Below, in pieces: positions 49,080 through 58,253 of a DNA stretch of 64,000 nt. Position numbers and translations under genes: made by a program. This stretch comes from Lachnoclostridium sp. UBA1175 (GTDB taxonomy: Bacteria; Bacillota; Clostridia; Lachnospirales; Lachnospiraceae): the NCBI GenBank assembly GCA_002311665.1, contig DBYX01000007.1, forward strand, positions 62,001 to 126,000, in the 5' to 3' direction. Positions within the stretch are counted from its first letter, which is position 1. Each line of letters starts with the position of its first letter. The notes under the pieces are model-generated. The model was not told the origin of the DNA and ran no database searches. It saw nothing but the letters and a program-made list of their open reading frames with translations.

Positions 49080-49787
49080 TCAATACAACTGCTTAAACGA
49101 TTCGTAGTGGTCGTCGGTGTAGAAGATCAGACCGTCGTTGGAGAAGATGATCCGCTTCGCGCCGCGGCTCTTCGCGCCCTTGGTATCGATATCGCACTCG
49201 TAGTAGCTGCGGCCGTTCTTCTTCGGGAGCAAACCCTCGTAATTGCCGAAATAGTCGCCGCCGATGGCCTTGCCCTTGGCGTACTTCTCAATGCTGCCGC
49301 CGCTCCAGCCGAGCGCCTCAGCGTCCTTCTTCTTGATGTAGTTGCCCGGCAGATGTCCGTATGTGTGGATGTAAAGTGCGACGTTGTCCTTGTCGTAGTA
49401 CCAGCCGTCTTCGTCAATCTGCACGGAAGGTGTCGGCGTCGCCGGAGCGAGCGATTTCGTCGGAGTCGGTGTCGCCGGCGTCTCGGTCGGTGTCGGTGTC
49501 GCCGGAGCCGTCGTAGGAGTCGGCGTCGCGGGTGCCTTCGTCGGCGTGACTTCCTGCGCCTTCGTCGGCGTAGGCGTGTCCGGCTTTACGGTTGGCGTCG
49601 GAGTGTCGGTCGCGGACGGGAATACGGACAGAGCGGGTGTGACCGTAAGATCACCGGACTGACCGGGATCCGCGTTGTTGGCGGTGATGAGACCGTAGAT
49701 CAGAAGCCCGATGATCGCGAGGACGATGATCGTTGCGAGGACCGGGTGCTTTTTATAGTTTTTCAAAATGTTCAGAATCGTGTTCAT
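49080..49787 (-). CDS. Membrane-tethered barnase-type ribonuclease
   Basis: 235 residues. A basic N-terminus (KNYKKHP), one uncleaved membrane helix (~15-34), a Pro/Thr-rich stalk (~55-118, repeated ATPTPT) and a C-terminal barnase domain (~122-235). Barnase marks: LPGNYIKKKDAEALGW (active-site Lys region), the loop KGKAIGGDYFGNYEG, catalytic Glu197, Arg208, Arg212 and His227 (in DHYESF), equal in order and spacing to barnase Glu73, Arg83, Arg87 and His102. All catalytic groups are kept, so it should be an active RNase, displayed outside by the anchor. Start at ATG 49787 after GGAGGTGCGT; the frame upstream lacks a ribosome site. The inhibitor gene follows. Confidence 0.92.
   Translation of the reverse strand: MNTILNILKNYKKHPVLATIIVLAIIGLLIYGLITANNADPGQSGDLTVTPALSVFPSATDTPTPTVKPDTPTPTKAQEVTPTKAPATPTPTTAPATPTPTETPATPTPTKSLAPATPTPSVQIDEDGWYYDKDNVALYIHTYGHLPGNYIKKKDAEALGWSGGSIEKYAKGKAIGGDYFGNYEGLLPKKNGRSYYECDIDTKGAKSRGAKRIIFSNDGLIFYTDDHYESFKQLY
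49431..49620 (-). repeat. Pro-Thr stalk repeats in the barnase gene
   Basis: Degenerate repeats of about 27 bp coding for ATPTPT(K/T/E)xPATPTPT. They form the spacer between membrane helix and ribonuclease domain, of a length that could cross the cell wall. Confidence 0.7.
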
Positions 49788-49816
49788 ACGCACCTCCGTA
49801 GGGTTGGAACATAACA

Positions 49817-49845
49817 AGAATAGCATTTTTCGGGGAGTAAATCAA
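49817..49845 (-). promoter_or_regulatory. Promoter of the barnase-barstar operon
   Basis: On the minus strand, -35 TTGATT (49840-49845), 17-bp spacer, -10 TATTCT (49817-49822). Confidence 0.55.
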
Positions 49846-49857
49846 CCAAAGAAAAAG

Positions 49858-49886
49858 TTGACTTGATATCCCTGTTTGCCTATAAT
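49858..49886 (+). promoter_or_regulatory. Promoter of the Ig-like/LRR gene
   Basis: -35 TTGACT (49858-49863), 17-bp spacer, perfect -10 TATAAT (49881-49886). Confidence 0.85.
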
Positions 49887-49957
49887 AAATGCTAATATGG
49901 GTTTCATGTACGCACGTCGCATTTTGTCGAAAGATGATGTATTGGAGGGCAGGGAAG

Positions 49958-52429
49958 ATGAAGTTCGGATACGGTTCGAAACAGTCCCGGGTAAGGAGAG
50001 TAATTTCCGCGATGATCGCTGTGATCGCAGCGTTTGCAATGCTTCTTTCACAGGCGGGGATCGCCAATGCCGCCGTGTCGGGAACGGCAGTGAGGATCAG
50101 CGCGGCTGTCGCGGTATCGACCCAGCCGAAGAGCATCAGTGCGAGAGTCGGAGCGACCGCGACGTTCAAGGTCGTCGCGAAAGGTTCGGGGACATTGAAG
50201 TACCAGTGGCAGACATTGGCTCCGGGTTCGCAGACCTGGAAAAACTCCTCCTCTGCAAGTGCGAAGAAAGACACCTTTGAGATCGTCGCGCAGACGGGTC
50301 ATCACGGGTATCAATTCCGCTGTGTCGTCACGGACGGAAACGGTAGCAAGACAACCTCGGATGCCGCAACGCTGACGGTGAAACCGGCGATCACGAAGCA
50401 GCCGAAGAGCGCAGTCGTCCTTGCCGGAGCAACCGTCAAGTTTACGGTTGCCGCGGAGGGAAAGGGCGAGCTGAAGTATCAGTGGCAGACGCAGGCTCCC
50501 GATTCGACCGCTTGGAAGAACTCGACCACGGCGAGTGCGAAGCGACCCACGTTTGAACTCACCTCGAAGGCGGCGCACAACGGATATAAGTTCCGCTGCG
50601 TCGTGACGGACGAAAACGGACAGAAGTCGGGCTCCGAAACGGTGACGATCACGATCGGTCTGACGTCACAGCCGCAGGATGCGAGCGTGAAGATCGGCAG
50701 TACGGCGAGATTCACCGTGAAAGCGATCGGCGTCGGCCCTATGAAGTATCAGTGGCAGGTGATGAATCCCGCGACGGGCAAGTGGAGCGACTCCTCCTCC
50801 ACGAGTGCGACCACGTCCACGCTCAGCATCACCACGAAGGTCGCGCACGACGGCTACCGGGTGCGCTGCGTCGTGACGGACGGCACCGGCAAGAGTACGA
50901 AGTCGTCCGCGGCGAAGCTCACGGTGCTGCCGGTTGTGAATGCGCAGCCGCAGGAAGCAGCAGTCAATGTAGGACAGAACGCAGTGTTCACGGTCCGCGC
51001 GAGCGGAGCGGGAACGCTGAAATATCAATGGCAGTCGCAAGCACCGAACTCCACGGAGTGGAATAATTCCACCGCCGCGGGTTCGAAGACCGCGACGCTG
51101 ACCGTCACCACGAAGGAAGGACACCAGGGATACCGGTTCCGCTGCGTCGTGACGGACGGCAACGAAAACTCGGTCAATTCCGCGGATGCGGGCATCTCGC
51201 TCGGAAACATTCCGATCGACACGGATCATTTTCCGGACAGACTGTTCCGCGAGTATGTATCGGAGAAGATCGACGGGGATCACAACGGCAAACTGAGCAT
51301 CTCGGAGATCGCGGCGGTCAAGACGATCTATGTTGCCGCAGAGGGGGATGATATAGACGGCGTCTGGTACGACGGCATTTATGATCTGCCCGGCGGAAGC
51401 ACGACGGATCTGGAGAGCCTCGAGGGGATCAAGTATTTTACGAAGCTTGAGTCGCTGTACTGCCAGAGTGTGGTCGACGACTATATCGAGTATCTGATCA
51501 TCAAAAGAAACTATATAAGTTCGCTGGATCTGAGCTGCAACCGCGAGCTGCGGTATCTCGACTGCAGCGCGAACTGTCTGACACAGCTCGATGTGAGCAA
51601 GAACACGAAACTGGAGACTCTCCGGTGCAGCGGAATGGATCCGGAGAGATATTACAACACGATGTCGTTCGATGCCTCCGACGCGCAGCAGAGCTACAGA
51701 CTGACGGCCCTGAAGGTCACCGCGCTTCCGAACCTGAAGAAACTGATCTGCTCGGACAATGAGTTGCGGACGCTGAACCTCTCCAAGAACACCAAACTGA
51801 TGTATCTGGACTGCAGCCGCAACAAGTACATCAGCCAGCTCGACATCGCGAACAATCCGAACCTCACGGTGCTCATCTGCAGTTTCAACCGGCTGACGTC
51901 GCTCAACCTGAGCAAGAACACGGCGCTGAAGACGCTCCGGTGCGGTTATAACAGCCTTGCGGCGCTGAACGTCTCGAAGTGCACGGCACTCCAGGTGCTC
52001 GACTGCTCTGTCAATTTGCTGAACACGATCGATATCAGCAAGAACACGAACCTCACCGAGTTTGAATGTGCGTACATCGGGAAGATGCCGGACATCAGCA
52101 ACCATGTGAAACTCACGAAACTCAACTGCAACGGCTGCAACCTGACGCAGCTGAACGTGAGCAAACTGACGAAGCTCACCGACCTTTGGTGCGCATACAA
52201 CAACCTCACGAAGCTCGACGTGAGCAACAACACGAAGCTTGAGTACCTGATCTGCGACAGCAACAAACTGACATCGCTGAATCTCAAGAACAACACGGCG
52301 CTGTTATGGCTCGACTGTATGGAAAACAATCTGACGAATCTGGATCTGCGCAAGTGCACCCTGTTGTATTACGCGGCTGCGGATTCGGACGTGAATGTAT
52401 ATTATCCGGAAAATTACTACGGTTATTGA
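49958..52429 (+). CDS. Secreted protein with four Ig-like repeats and leucine-rich repeats
   Basis: 823 residues. A signal peptide (RRVISAMIAVIAAFAMLLS, cleavage near ANA-AVS, ~38) is followed by four tandem ~85-residue Ig-like repeats (~48-410). Each has KYQWQ and RCVVTDGNG, and they include QPKSI/QPQDA starts. Next comes a short EF-hand-like segment (~417-450: DHFPDRLFREYVSEKIDGDHNGKLSISEI). Irregular ~21-residue LRRs (~465-800) of the type LDVSxNTKLxxLxC have many Cys. No LPXTG, membrane helix or lipobox at the end, so it is likely released or held by its domains. ATG at 49958 follows AGGGAAG and begins the signal peptide; the frame upstream is open but lies in the leader. Confidence 0.85.
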   Translation: MKFGYGSKQSRVRRVISAMIAVIAAFAMLLSQAGIANAAVSGTAVRISAAVAVSTQPKSISARVGATATFKVVAKGSGTLKYQWQTLAPGSQTWKNSSSASAKKDTFEIVAQTGHHGYQFRCVVTDGNGSKTTSDAATLTVKPAITKQPKSAVVLAGATVKFTVAAEGKGELKYQWQTQAPDSTAWKNSTTASAKRPTFELTSKAAHNGYKFRCVVTDENGQKSGSETVTITIGLTSQPQDASVKIGSTARFTVKAIGVGPMKYQWQVMNPATGKWSDSSSTSATTSTLSITTKVAHDGYRVRCVVTDGTGKSTKSSAAKLTVLPVVNAQPQEAAVNVGQNAVFTVRASGAGTLKYQWQSQAPNSTEWNNSTAAGSKTATLTVTTKEGHQGYRFRCVVTDGNENSVNSADAGISLGNIPIDTDHFPDRLFREYVSEKIDGDHNGKLSISEIAAVKTIYVAAEGDDIDGVWYDGIYDLPGGSTTDLESLEGIKYFTKLESLYCQSVVDDYIEYLIIKRNYISSLDLSCNRELRYLDCSANCLTQLDVSKNTKLETLRCSGMDPERYYNTMSFDASDAQQSYRLTALKVTALPNLKKLICSDNELRTLNLSKNTKLMYLDCSRNKYISQLDIANNPNLTVLICSFNRLTSLNLSKNTALKTLRCGYNSLAALNVSKCTALQVLDCSVNLLNTIDISKNTNLTEFECAYIGKMPDISNHVKLTKLNCNGCNLTQLNVSKLTKLTDLWCAYNNLTKLDVSNNTKLEYLICDSNKLTSLNLKNNTALLWLDCMENNLTNLDLRKCTLLYYAAADSDVNVYYPENYYGY

Positions 52430-52474
52430 TCATTCTGCACCGGGGAACCGGCGCGGGACCGACGGAGAATGCTT

Positions 52475-53017
52475 ATGAGGATAGGGACAGGTTATGACGT
52501 GCACCGGCTCACGGAGGGGAGACCTCTGATCCTGGGCGGTGTGACGGTGCCTTTCGAGAAAGGACTTGCGGGACATTCGGACGCGGATGTTCTGCTTCAC
52601 GCGATCATGGACGCGCTGCTCGGGGCGGCTGCGCTCGGCGACATCGGGCTTCATTTTCCGGACACGGATCCTGCGTACAAAGGGGCGGATTCGCGGGCGC
52701 TCTTGCGCCGTGTCGGCGGGCTGATCGCGGAGCAGTGCTATGTGATCTCCAACATCGACGCGACCGTGATCGCGCAGCGGCCGAAACTTCGGGATTACAT
52801 CAACGAGATGCGCGGCAATATCGCGGAGGATCTGGGCCTCGATATCGCGCAGGTGAGCGTGAAGGCGACGACCGAGGAGGGACTCGGTTTCACCGGAGCG
52901 GGCGAGGGCATCGCGGCGCAGGCGGTGTGCCTGCTGGAGTCCATGGTCTCCGTCTCGGAGATCGCCTACGGCGGCGGATGCGCGGGCTGCGAGGGCTGCA
53001 CCGGCTGCCGGCAGTAG
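52475..53017 (+). CDS. ispF: 2-C-methyl-D-erythritol 2,4-cyclodiphosphate synthase
   Basis: MEP-pathway enzyme for isoprenoid precursors, cyclising CDP-methylerythritol phosphate. GYDVHRL (Asp8/His10, metal), GHSDADVLLHAIMDALLGAAALGDIGLHFPD (~32-62), ATTEEGLGFTGAGEGIAAQAV. Core IspF ends near residue 160; this protein has 180 residues, ending with a Gly/Cys tail that carries four Cys in the CxxCxxCxxC pattern. The ATG at 52475 is 7 bp after GGAG; the ATG at 52469 is too close. ispD is not adjacent in this window. Confidence 0.95.
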   Translation: MRIGTGYDVHRLTEGRPLILGGVTVPFEKGLAGHSDADVLLHAIMDALLGAAALGDIGLHFPDTDPAYKGADSRALLRRVGGLIAEQCYVISNIDATVIAQRPKLRDYINEMRGNIAEDLGLDIAQVSVKATTEEGLGFTGAGEGIAAQAVCLLESMVSVSEIAYGGGCAGCEGCTGCRQ

Positions 53018-53060
53018 GCAAAACCGAAAAGCAACATTGTAACGGGAGAGATTTTACGGT

Positions 53061-55328
53061 ATGACGATCACACAAACCATTGCGAAGGAACTGAATATCA
53101 AAGTGTCACAGGTCGAGGCGGCGGTCTCGCTGATCGATGAGGGCAACACGATCCCGTTCATCGCGCGGTACCGCAAGGAGGCGACGGGCCAGCTCAACGA
53201 CGAGCAGCTCCGCGACCTCAACGAGCGCCTCACGTACCTCCGCAATCTTGAGGATAAGAAAAAACAGGTTCTTGCAACGATCGAGGAGCAGGGCAAACTC
53301 ACGGACGAGCTTCGCAAGGCGATCGAGGACGCGACGACGATGGTGGCGGTGGAGGATCTGTACCGCCCGTATCGTCCGAAGCGCCGCACCAGGGCGACGG
53401 ACGCGAAGGAGAAGGGCCTCGAGGGCCTTGCCACGATCCTGACGATGCAGTACACCGACAAGCCGATGGAGGTGGAGGCGCAGGCCTACCTCTCGGAGGA
53501 GAAGGGCGTGACCGACGTACAGCAGGCGCTGCAGGGCGCGATGGACATCGTCGCCGAGTCGGTGAGCGATTCCGCCGACTACCGCAATTACATCCGCGGC
53601 ATCACCTTCAAGAAGGGTATGCTGTACTCCGAGGCGAAGACGAAGAGCGAGGAGCCTTCGGTCTACGATATGTACAAGGCATTTTCCTCGCCGATCGAGA
53701 AGATGAGCGGCTACCGCGTGCTTGCGGTCAACCGCGGCGAGAACGAGAAGGTGCTCACGGTGCGCATCGAGGCGCCCGAGGAGGACATTCTCCGCTACCT
53801 TGAGAAGCAGGTGATCGTGCGCGACAATCCGAACACGACGCCTTACCTGAAACTGGCCGTGGCCGACGCGTACCGCAGACTGATCGCGCCGTCCATCGAG
53901 CGCGAGATCCGCAACGAGCTCACGGAAAATGCGGAGGACGGCGCCATCAAGGTGTTCGACAAAAACCTCACGATGCTTCTGATGCAGCCGCCGATCACCG
54001 GCAAGGTTGTGCTCGGTTGGGACCCGGCGTTCCGCACGGGCTGCAAGTTGGCGGTCGTGGACGCGACAGGCAAGGTTTTGTACACACACGTCATCTATCC
54101 GACGGAGCCGCAGAACAAGATCGAAGAGTCGAAATCGATGCTCAAGAAGATCATCGCGCACTTCGGCGTGGAACTGATCTCACTCGGCAACGGAACGGCT
54201 TCGAGAGAGTCGGAGAAGGTCATCGTCGAGCTTCTCTCGGAAATCCCGAAGAAGGTCTCGTACGCGATCGTCAACGAGGCGGGCGCGAGTGTGTACTCCG
54301 CGAGCAAACTGGCGACCGAGGAGTTTCCGAAGCTCGACGTCGGCGCGAGAAGCGCGGCATCCATCGCGAGACGTCTGCAGGATCCTCTCGCGGAGCTTGT
54401 GAAGATCGAGCCGCAGGCCATCGGCGTGGGGCAGTACCAGCACGATATGAACCAGAAGAAACTGGCGGAGAGCCTCACGGGCGTTGTCGAGGACTGCGTG
54501 AACCGCGTCGGCGTGGATGTGAACACAGCGAGCGTGTCGCTGTTGGAGTACGTTTCCGGCATCAACAAGACGCTCGCGAAAAATATCGTCACCTACCGCG
54601 AGGAGAACGGCAGCTTCCGAAGCCGCAAGGAGCTTCTCAAGGTCGCGAAACTCGGGCCGAAGGCGTACGAGCAGTGCGCTGGCTTCCTGCGGATCCGCGA
54701 GGGCAAGGAGGCTCTGGACAACACCGGCGTTCACCCGGAGAGCTACGAGGCGGCGTACCGGCTTCTCGAAAAACTCGGATACACCGCGGCGGACATTGCG
54801 GCCGGCGGCGCGAAGGGAATGCGTTCGCGCGTGAAGGACACGGCGGCGCTTGCGAAGGAGCTCGGCGTCGGCGAGATCACGCTGATGGACATCATCGGGG
54901 AGCTGGAGAAGCCCTCGAGAGATCCCCGCGAGGATATGCCGAAGCCCATTTTGCGAAGCGATGTGCTGGAGCTTAAGGACCTCAAGCCCGGCATGGTGCT
55001 GAAGGGGACGGTGCGCAACGTCATCGATTTCGGAGCGTTCGTCGACATCGGCGTTCACCAGGACGGACTGGTTCACATCAGCGAGATGTCGGACCGTTAC
55101 GTGAAGCATCCGCTCGACGTCGTGAAACTCGGCGATATCGTTGAGGTGCGCGTCCTGAGCGTCGATGAGAAGCGCGGCAGGATCCAGCTCTCGATGCTCT
55201 CGGAGGATGCCGCGGCGGCGAAGGCGACGGCGGGAGCCAACGGTGCACAGCGACGCGAGCGCGACAACCGCGACTACCGAAATCGCAACGACCGCAATCG
55301 AGACAACCGCGGAGAAAACCGTCGATAA
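53061..55328 (+). CDS. tex: Tex-family RNA-binding protein
   Basis: 755 residues. N-terminal Tex helical domain (QVEAAVSLIDEGNTIPFIARYRKEATGQLND), YqgF-like RNase H-fold domain (~320-450: GWDPAFRTGCKLAVVD), helix-hairpin-helix (~480-550: SGINKTLAKNIVTYREENGSF) and a C-terminal S1 RNA-binding domain (~645-715: GMVLKGTVRNVIDFGAFVDIGVHQDGLVHISEM). The final ~30 residues are Arg/Asn/Asp-rich. Tex is a transcription-associated, ribosome- or RNA-linked factor in Gram-positives; its exact role is open. Confidence 0.96.
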   Translation: MTITQTIAKELNIKVSQVEAAVSLIDEGNTIPFIARYRKEATGQLNDEQLRDLNERLTYLRNLEDKKKQVLATIEEQGKLTDELRKAIEDATTMVAVEDLYRPYRPKRRTRATDAKEKGLEGLATILTMQYTDKPMEVEAQAYLSEEKGVTDVQQALQGAMDIVAESVSDSADYRNYIRGITFKKGMLYSEAKTKSEEPSVYDMYKAFSSPIEKMSGYRVLAVNRGENEKVLTVRIEAPEEDILRYLEKQVIVRDNPNTTPYLKLAVADAYRRLIAPSIEREIRNELTENAEDGAIKVFDKNLTMLLMQPPITGKVVLGWDPAFRTGCKLAVVDATGKVLYTHVIYPTEPQNKIEESKSMLKKIIAHFGVELISLGNGTASRESEKVIVELLSEIPKKVSYAIVNEAGASVYSASKLATEEFPKLDVGARSAASIARRLQDPLAELVKIEPQAIGVGQYQHDMNQKKLAESLTGVVEDCVNRVGVDVNTASVSLLEYVSGINKTLAKNIVTYREENGSFRSRKELLKVAKLGPKAYEQCAGFLRIREGKEALDNTGVHPESYEAAYRLLEKLGYTAADIAAGGAKGMRSRVKDTAALAKELGVGEITLMDIIGELEKPSRDPREDMPKPILRSDVLELKDLKPGMVLKGTVRNVIDFGAFVDIGVHQDGLVHISEMSDRYVKHPLDVVKLGDIVEVRVLSVDEKRGRIQLSMLSEDAAAAKATAGANGAQRRERDNRDYRNRNDRNRDNRGENRR

Positions 55329-55332
55329 CCTA

Positions 55333-55361
55333 TTGACGAAGTAGGTAAAACGCGGTATTCT
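55333..55361 (+). promoter_or_regulatory. Promoter of the pyridoxal kinase gene
   Basis: -35 TTGACG (55333-55338), 17-bp spacer, -10 TATTCT (55356-55361). The ~95-nt leader has CGGCTC/GAGC-type pairing, but no known riboswitch was recognised. Confidence 0.65.
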
Positions 55362-55461
55362 TTATCGTTATAGAAAAATACCGGGTAATGCGGCTCCTCT
55401 TATGCAGAGCGGCAACCGGATTATGATAAGCGGCCCGACGAAGGGCGGCGGGGAGGTGTTT

Positions 55462-56289
55462 ATGCCTTACAAGAGAGTTTTGACTATCCAGGATATATCG
55501 TGCGTGGGACAGTGCTCCCTCACGGTTGCTCTGCCGATCCTTTCGGCGTCGGGAACGGAGACCTGTATTCTCCCGTCGGCGGTTCTCTCGAACCACACGG
55601 CGGGTTTCTCGGGTTTTACTTTCCGCGATCTGTCGGACGATATGCCGGCGATCAGCGCACAGTGGAAGAAGGATAAGATCGCTTTCGATGCGATCTACAC
55701 CGGATATCTCGGCAGCATCAAGCAGATTGATTACGTGCGCAGCATTTTCCGCGAGCACTGTAATGGTCTGCGGATCGTCGACCCGGCGATGGCCGACAAC
55801 GGCAAACTGTACGTCGGTTTCGACGAGGCATATGCTGCGGAGATGGCAAAACTGTGCTTCGAGGCGGACATCACGCTGCCGAACATCACCGAGGCATGTA
55901 TGATGACCGGCTTTGAGTACCGGGAGTCGTACGATCGTGCCTACATCGACGCGCTGCTGGCGAAGATGTGTGAGCTCGGCGCGCAGACCATCATCCTCAC
56001 GGGTGTCACCTACCGGGAGGGGCGCACGGGCGTGGTCGTCAACAAGAACGGTGTGTCGACCTACTACGAGCACAAGAAGATCGCCGGCGGCTGTCACGGC
56101 ACAGGCGATGTGTATGCGTCGGCGTTCGTCGGCGCTGTGATGCAGGGATTTAACGAGCAGGAGGCGGCGCGGATCGCGGCGGATTACACGCTGCTCTGTA
56201 TCGAGAAGACCGTGGATGATCCGAAGCACTGGTACGGCGTCAAATTCGAACTGGCGCTGCCGGAGTACATCCGCATGCTCGGACTGTAA
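55462..56289 (+). CDS. Pyridoxal/pyridoxamine kinase, PdxK/PdxY type
   Basis: 275 residues of the ribokinase-like fold. It has LTIQDISCVGQCSLTVALPILSASG (~7-31, ThiD/PdxK start), the HTAGFSGFT segment, DPAMADNGKLY, and LPNITEACMMTGFEY. The phosphate-binding anion hole GGCHGTGDVYASAFVGAVMQG (~210-230) carries the catalytic Asp. It would make pyridoxal phosphate from salvaged vitamers. ATG at 55462 follows GGGGAGGTGTTT; the frame upstream is leader. Confidence 0.9.
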   Translation: MPYKRVLTIQDISCVGQCSLTVALPILSASGTETCILPSAVLSNHTAGFSGFTFRDLSDDMPAISAQWKKDKIAFDAIYTGYLGSIKQIDYVRSIFREHCNGLRIVDPAMADNGKLYVGFDEAYAAEMAKLCFEADITLPNITEACMMTGFEYRESYDRAYIDALLAKMCELGAQTIILTGVTYREGRTGVVVNKNGVSTYYEHKKIAGGCHGTGDVYASAFVGAVMQGFNEQEAARIAADYTLLCIEKTVDDPKHWYGVKFELALPEYIRMLGL

Positions 56290-56342
56290 AACAATAAGAA
56301 TATCGCGCGGCGCAAACGAGGCGGCCGCGGAACGGAGATACT

Positions 56343-57767
56343 ATGGAAGATAAGTTGCAGATTTACAATACACTGACACGGCGCGTGGAGAAGTTCGTAC
56401 CGAACGAGCCGGGCAAGGTGGCGATGTACACGTGCGGACCGACGGTGTACCATTTTGCGCACATCGGCAACCTGCGCAGCTACCTGATGGAGGATATCCT
56501 CGAGAAGACGCTTCGCTACATCGGTTACGATGTGAAGCGCGTGATGAACATCACGGATGTGGGACATCTCTCGAGTGATGCGGACACCGGCGAGGACAAG
56601 ATGATCGCGGGCGCAAAGCGCGAGCACAAAACCGTCATGGAGATCGCCAAGTTTTACACGGACGCATTTTTCGAGGACTGCAGAAAGCTGAACATCAAGA
56701 CGCCCGACGTGGTGGAACCGGCGACGAACTGCATCGACGAGTTCATCCACATGATCGAGGTGCTTCTCGAGAAGGGCTACGCGTACCGCGCGGGCGAGAA
56801 CGTCTACTTCGACACGTCCAAATTGAAGGAGTACTACGTGCTCACGAACCACAGTGAGGAGTCGCTTTTAGAGGGTGTGCGCGATGACGTCGACGTCGAC
56901 CTGAACAAGAAAAACAAGAACGATTTCGTGCTCTGGTTTACGAAGTCGAAGTTCGAGGACCAGGCGCTCAAGTGGGACAGCCCGTGGGGAGTCGGTTATC
57001 CCGGCTGGCACATTGAGTGCTCCTGCATCAGCATGAAGCATCTCGGCGAGTATATGGACATTCACTGCGGCGGCGTGGACAACATTTTCCCGCACCACAC
57101 GAACGAGATCGCGCAGTCGGAATCGTATCTCGGACACAAGTGGTGCAACTACTGGTTCCATGTGCATCATCTGAACGACAAGTCGGGGAAAATGAGCAAG
57201 AGCAAGGGCGCGTTCCTCACGGTTTCCGTGCTTGAGGAGAACGGTTACGATCCGCTCGTGTACCGCCTCTTCTGCGAGCAGTCGCACTACCGCAAACCGC
57301 TCGAGTTCTCGTACGAGGTGATGGACCAGGTGAAGAGTGCCTACGAGAAACTGCGCCGCAGGATCTCCGGTCTGTCCGCGGAGGGCGAGGTGGACGCGGA
57401 GGCGTTCGCGCGTTACCGCGGGGAGTTCGAGGACGCTCTGTGCAGCGACCTGAACACGGCATCCGCGATCACGGTGCTTTACGATATGCTCAAGGCGGAC
57501 ATCTCCGAGGCGACGAAGCGCGCTCTTGCGGCAAGCTTCGACGAGGTGCTCGGACTGAGCCTGACGGAGCCGCTTCCCGAGACTGCGGGCGGTGCGGACG
57601 ATGAGCTCACCGCGTGGGTCGAGGAGATGATCACGAAGCGTGCCGAGGCGAAGAAGGCGAAGGATTTTGCGACGGCGGATGCGATCCGTGCCGAGCTGCT
57701 TGCGCGCGGTGTGCAGATCAAGGACACGCGCGAGGGCGTCGTATGGGAGTTGGTATCGCAGAACTGA
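56343..57767 (+). CDS. cysS: Cysteinyl-tRNA synthetase
   Basis: 474 residues, usual length. HIGH motif as FAHIGNLR (~36-43), zinc ligands include the early Cys in TCGPTVY and a late Cys/His group (GWHIECSCISMKHLG), KMSKS as KMSKSKG (~283-289), and the DALR/anticodon-binding end. The C-terminus runs ATADAIRAELLARGVQIKDTREGVVWEL. Followed at once by mrnC and rlmB, as in many Firmicutes. Confidence 0.97.
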   Translation: MEDKLQIYNTLTRRVEKFVPNEPGKVAMYTCGPTVYHFAHIGNLRSYLMEDILEKTLRYIGYDVKRVMNITDVGHLSSDADTGEDKMIAGAKREHKTVMEIAKFYTDAFFEDCRKLNIKTPDVVEPATNCIDEFIHMIEVLLEKGYAYRAGENVYFDTSKLKEYYVLTNHSEESLLEGVRDDVDVDLNKKNKNDFVLWFTKSKFEDQALKWDSPWGVGYPGWHIECSCISMKHLGEYMDIHCGGVDNIFPHHTNEIAQSESYLGHKWCNYWFHVHHLNDKSGKMSKSKGAFLTVSVLEENGYDPLVYRLFCEQSHYRKPLEFSYEVMDQVKSAYEKLRRRISGLSAEGEVDAEAFARYRGEFEDALCSDLNTASAITVLYDMLKADISEATKRALAASFDEVLGLSLTEPLPETAGGADDELTAWVEEMITKRAEAKKAKDFATADAIRAELLARGVQIKDTREGVVWELVSQN

Positions 57768-57784
57768 AGCGATTGAGGACTTGT

Positions 57785-58240
57785 ATGGACAATGAATTTT
57801 GTGACAAGAACATTGCGTCGGCGATTCTCGCGAAAGCGGGAGTCGCCGATTGTGATGCGGCGGTGCTTTCCCCGCTCACTTTGGCTTACATCGGAGACTG
57901 CGTGTACGAATTGATCGTGCGCACGATCGTGGTCGGCACGGCGGAGCGCACCGTCAACACGATGCATAAACACACGTGCCGTTATGTCAACGCGACCTCG
58001 CAGAGGGAGATCGCCGAGACGATCACACCGAAGCTGACGGAGACCGAGCTGTCCGTGATGCGGCGCGGCCGCAACGCCAAATCCCACTCCGTGGCGAAGC
58101 ACGCCTCGGTGGCGGATTACCGCCACGCGACCGGCTTCGAGGCGCTGTGCGGGTACTGGTTTCTGACCGGGCAAAACAGCCGGATGCTCGAGCTGATCAC
58201 GGGCGCGATGCGGGAGTTTGACGGGGACAGGACGGAGTAG
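57785..58240 (+). CDS. mrnC: Mini-ribonuclease III
   Basis: 151 residues, RNase III catalytic domain without a dsRNA-binding domain. It matures 23S rRNA in Bacillus. The conserved LTLAYIGDCVYELIVRT (~31-47), then HKHTCRYVNATSQ and GRNAKS, are present. Catalytic Asp is in YIGDCVYE. ATG at 57785 begins this conserved segment, with a weak GAGGAC site; the frame is open far upstream inside cysS only by chance. rlmB begins 13 bp after its stop. Confidence 0.92.
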   Translation: MDNEFCDKNIASAILAKAGVADCDAAVLSPLTLAYIGDCVYELIVRTIVVGTAERTVNTMHKHTCRYVNATSQREIAETITPKLTETELSVMRRGRNAKSHSVAKHASVADYRHATGFEALCGYWFLTGQNSRMLELITGAMREFDGDRTE

Positions 58241-58253
58241 AACAGGAGGGACT

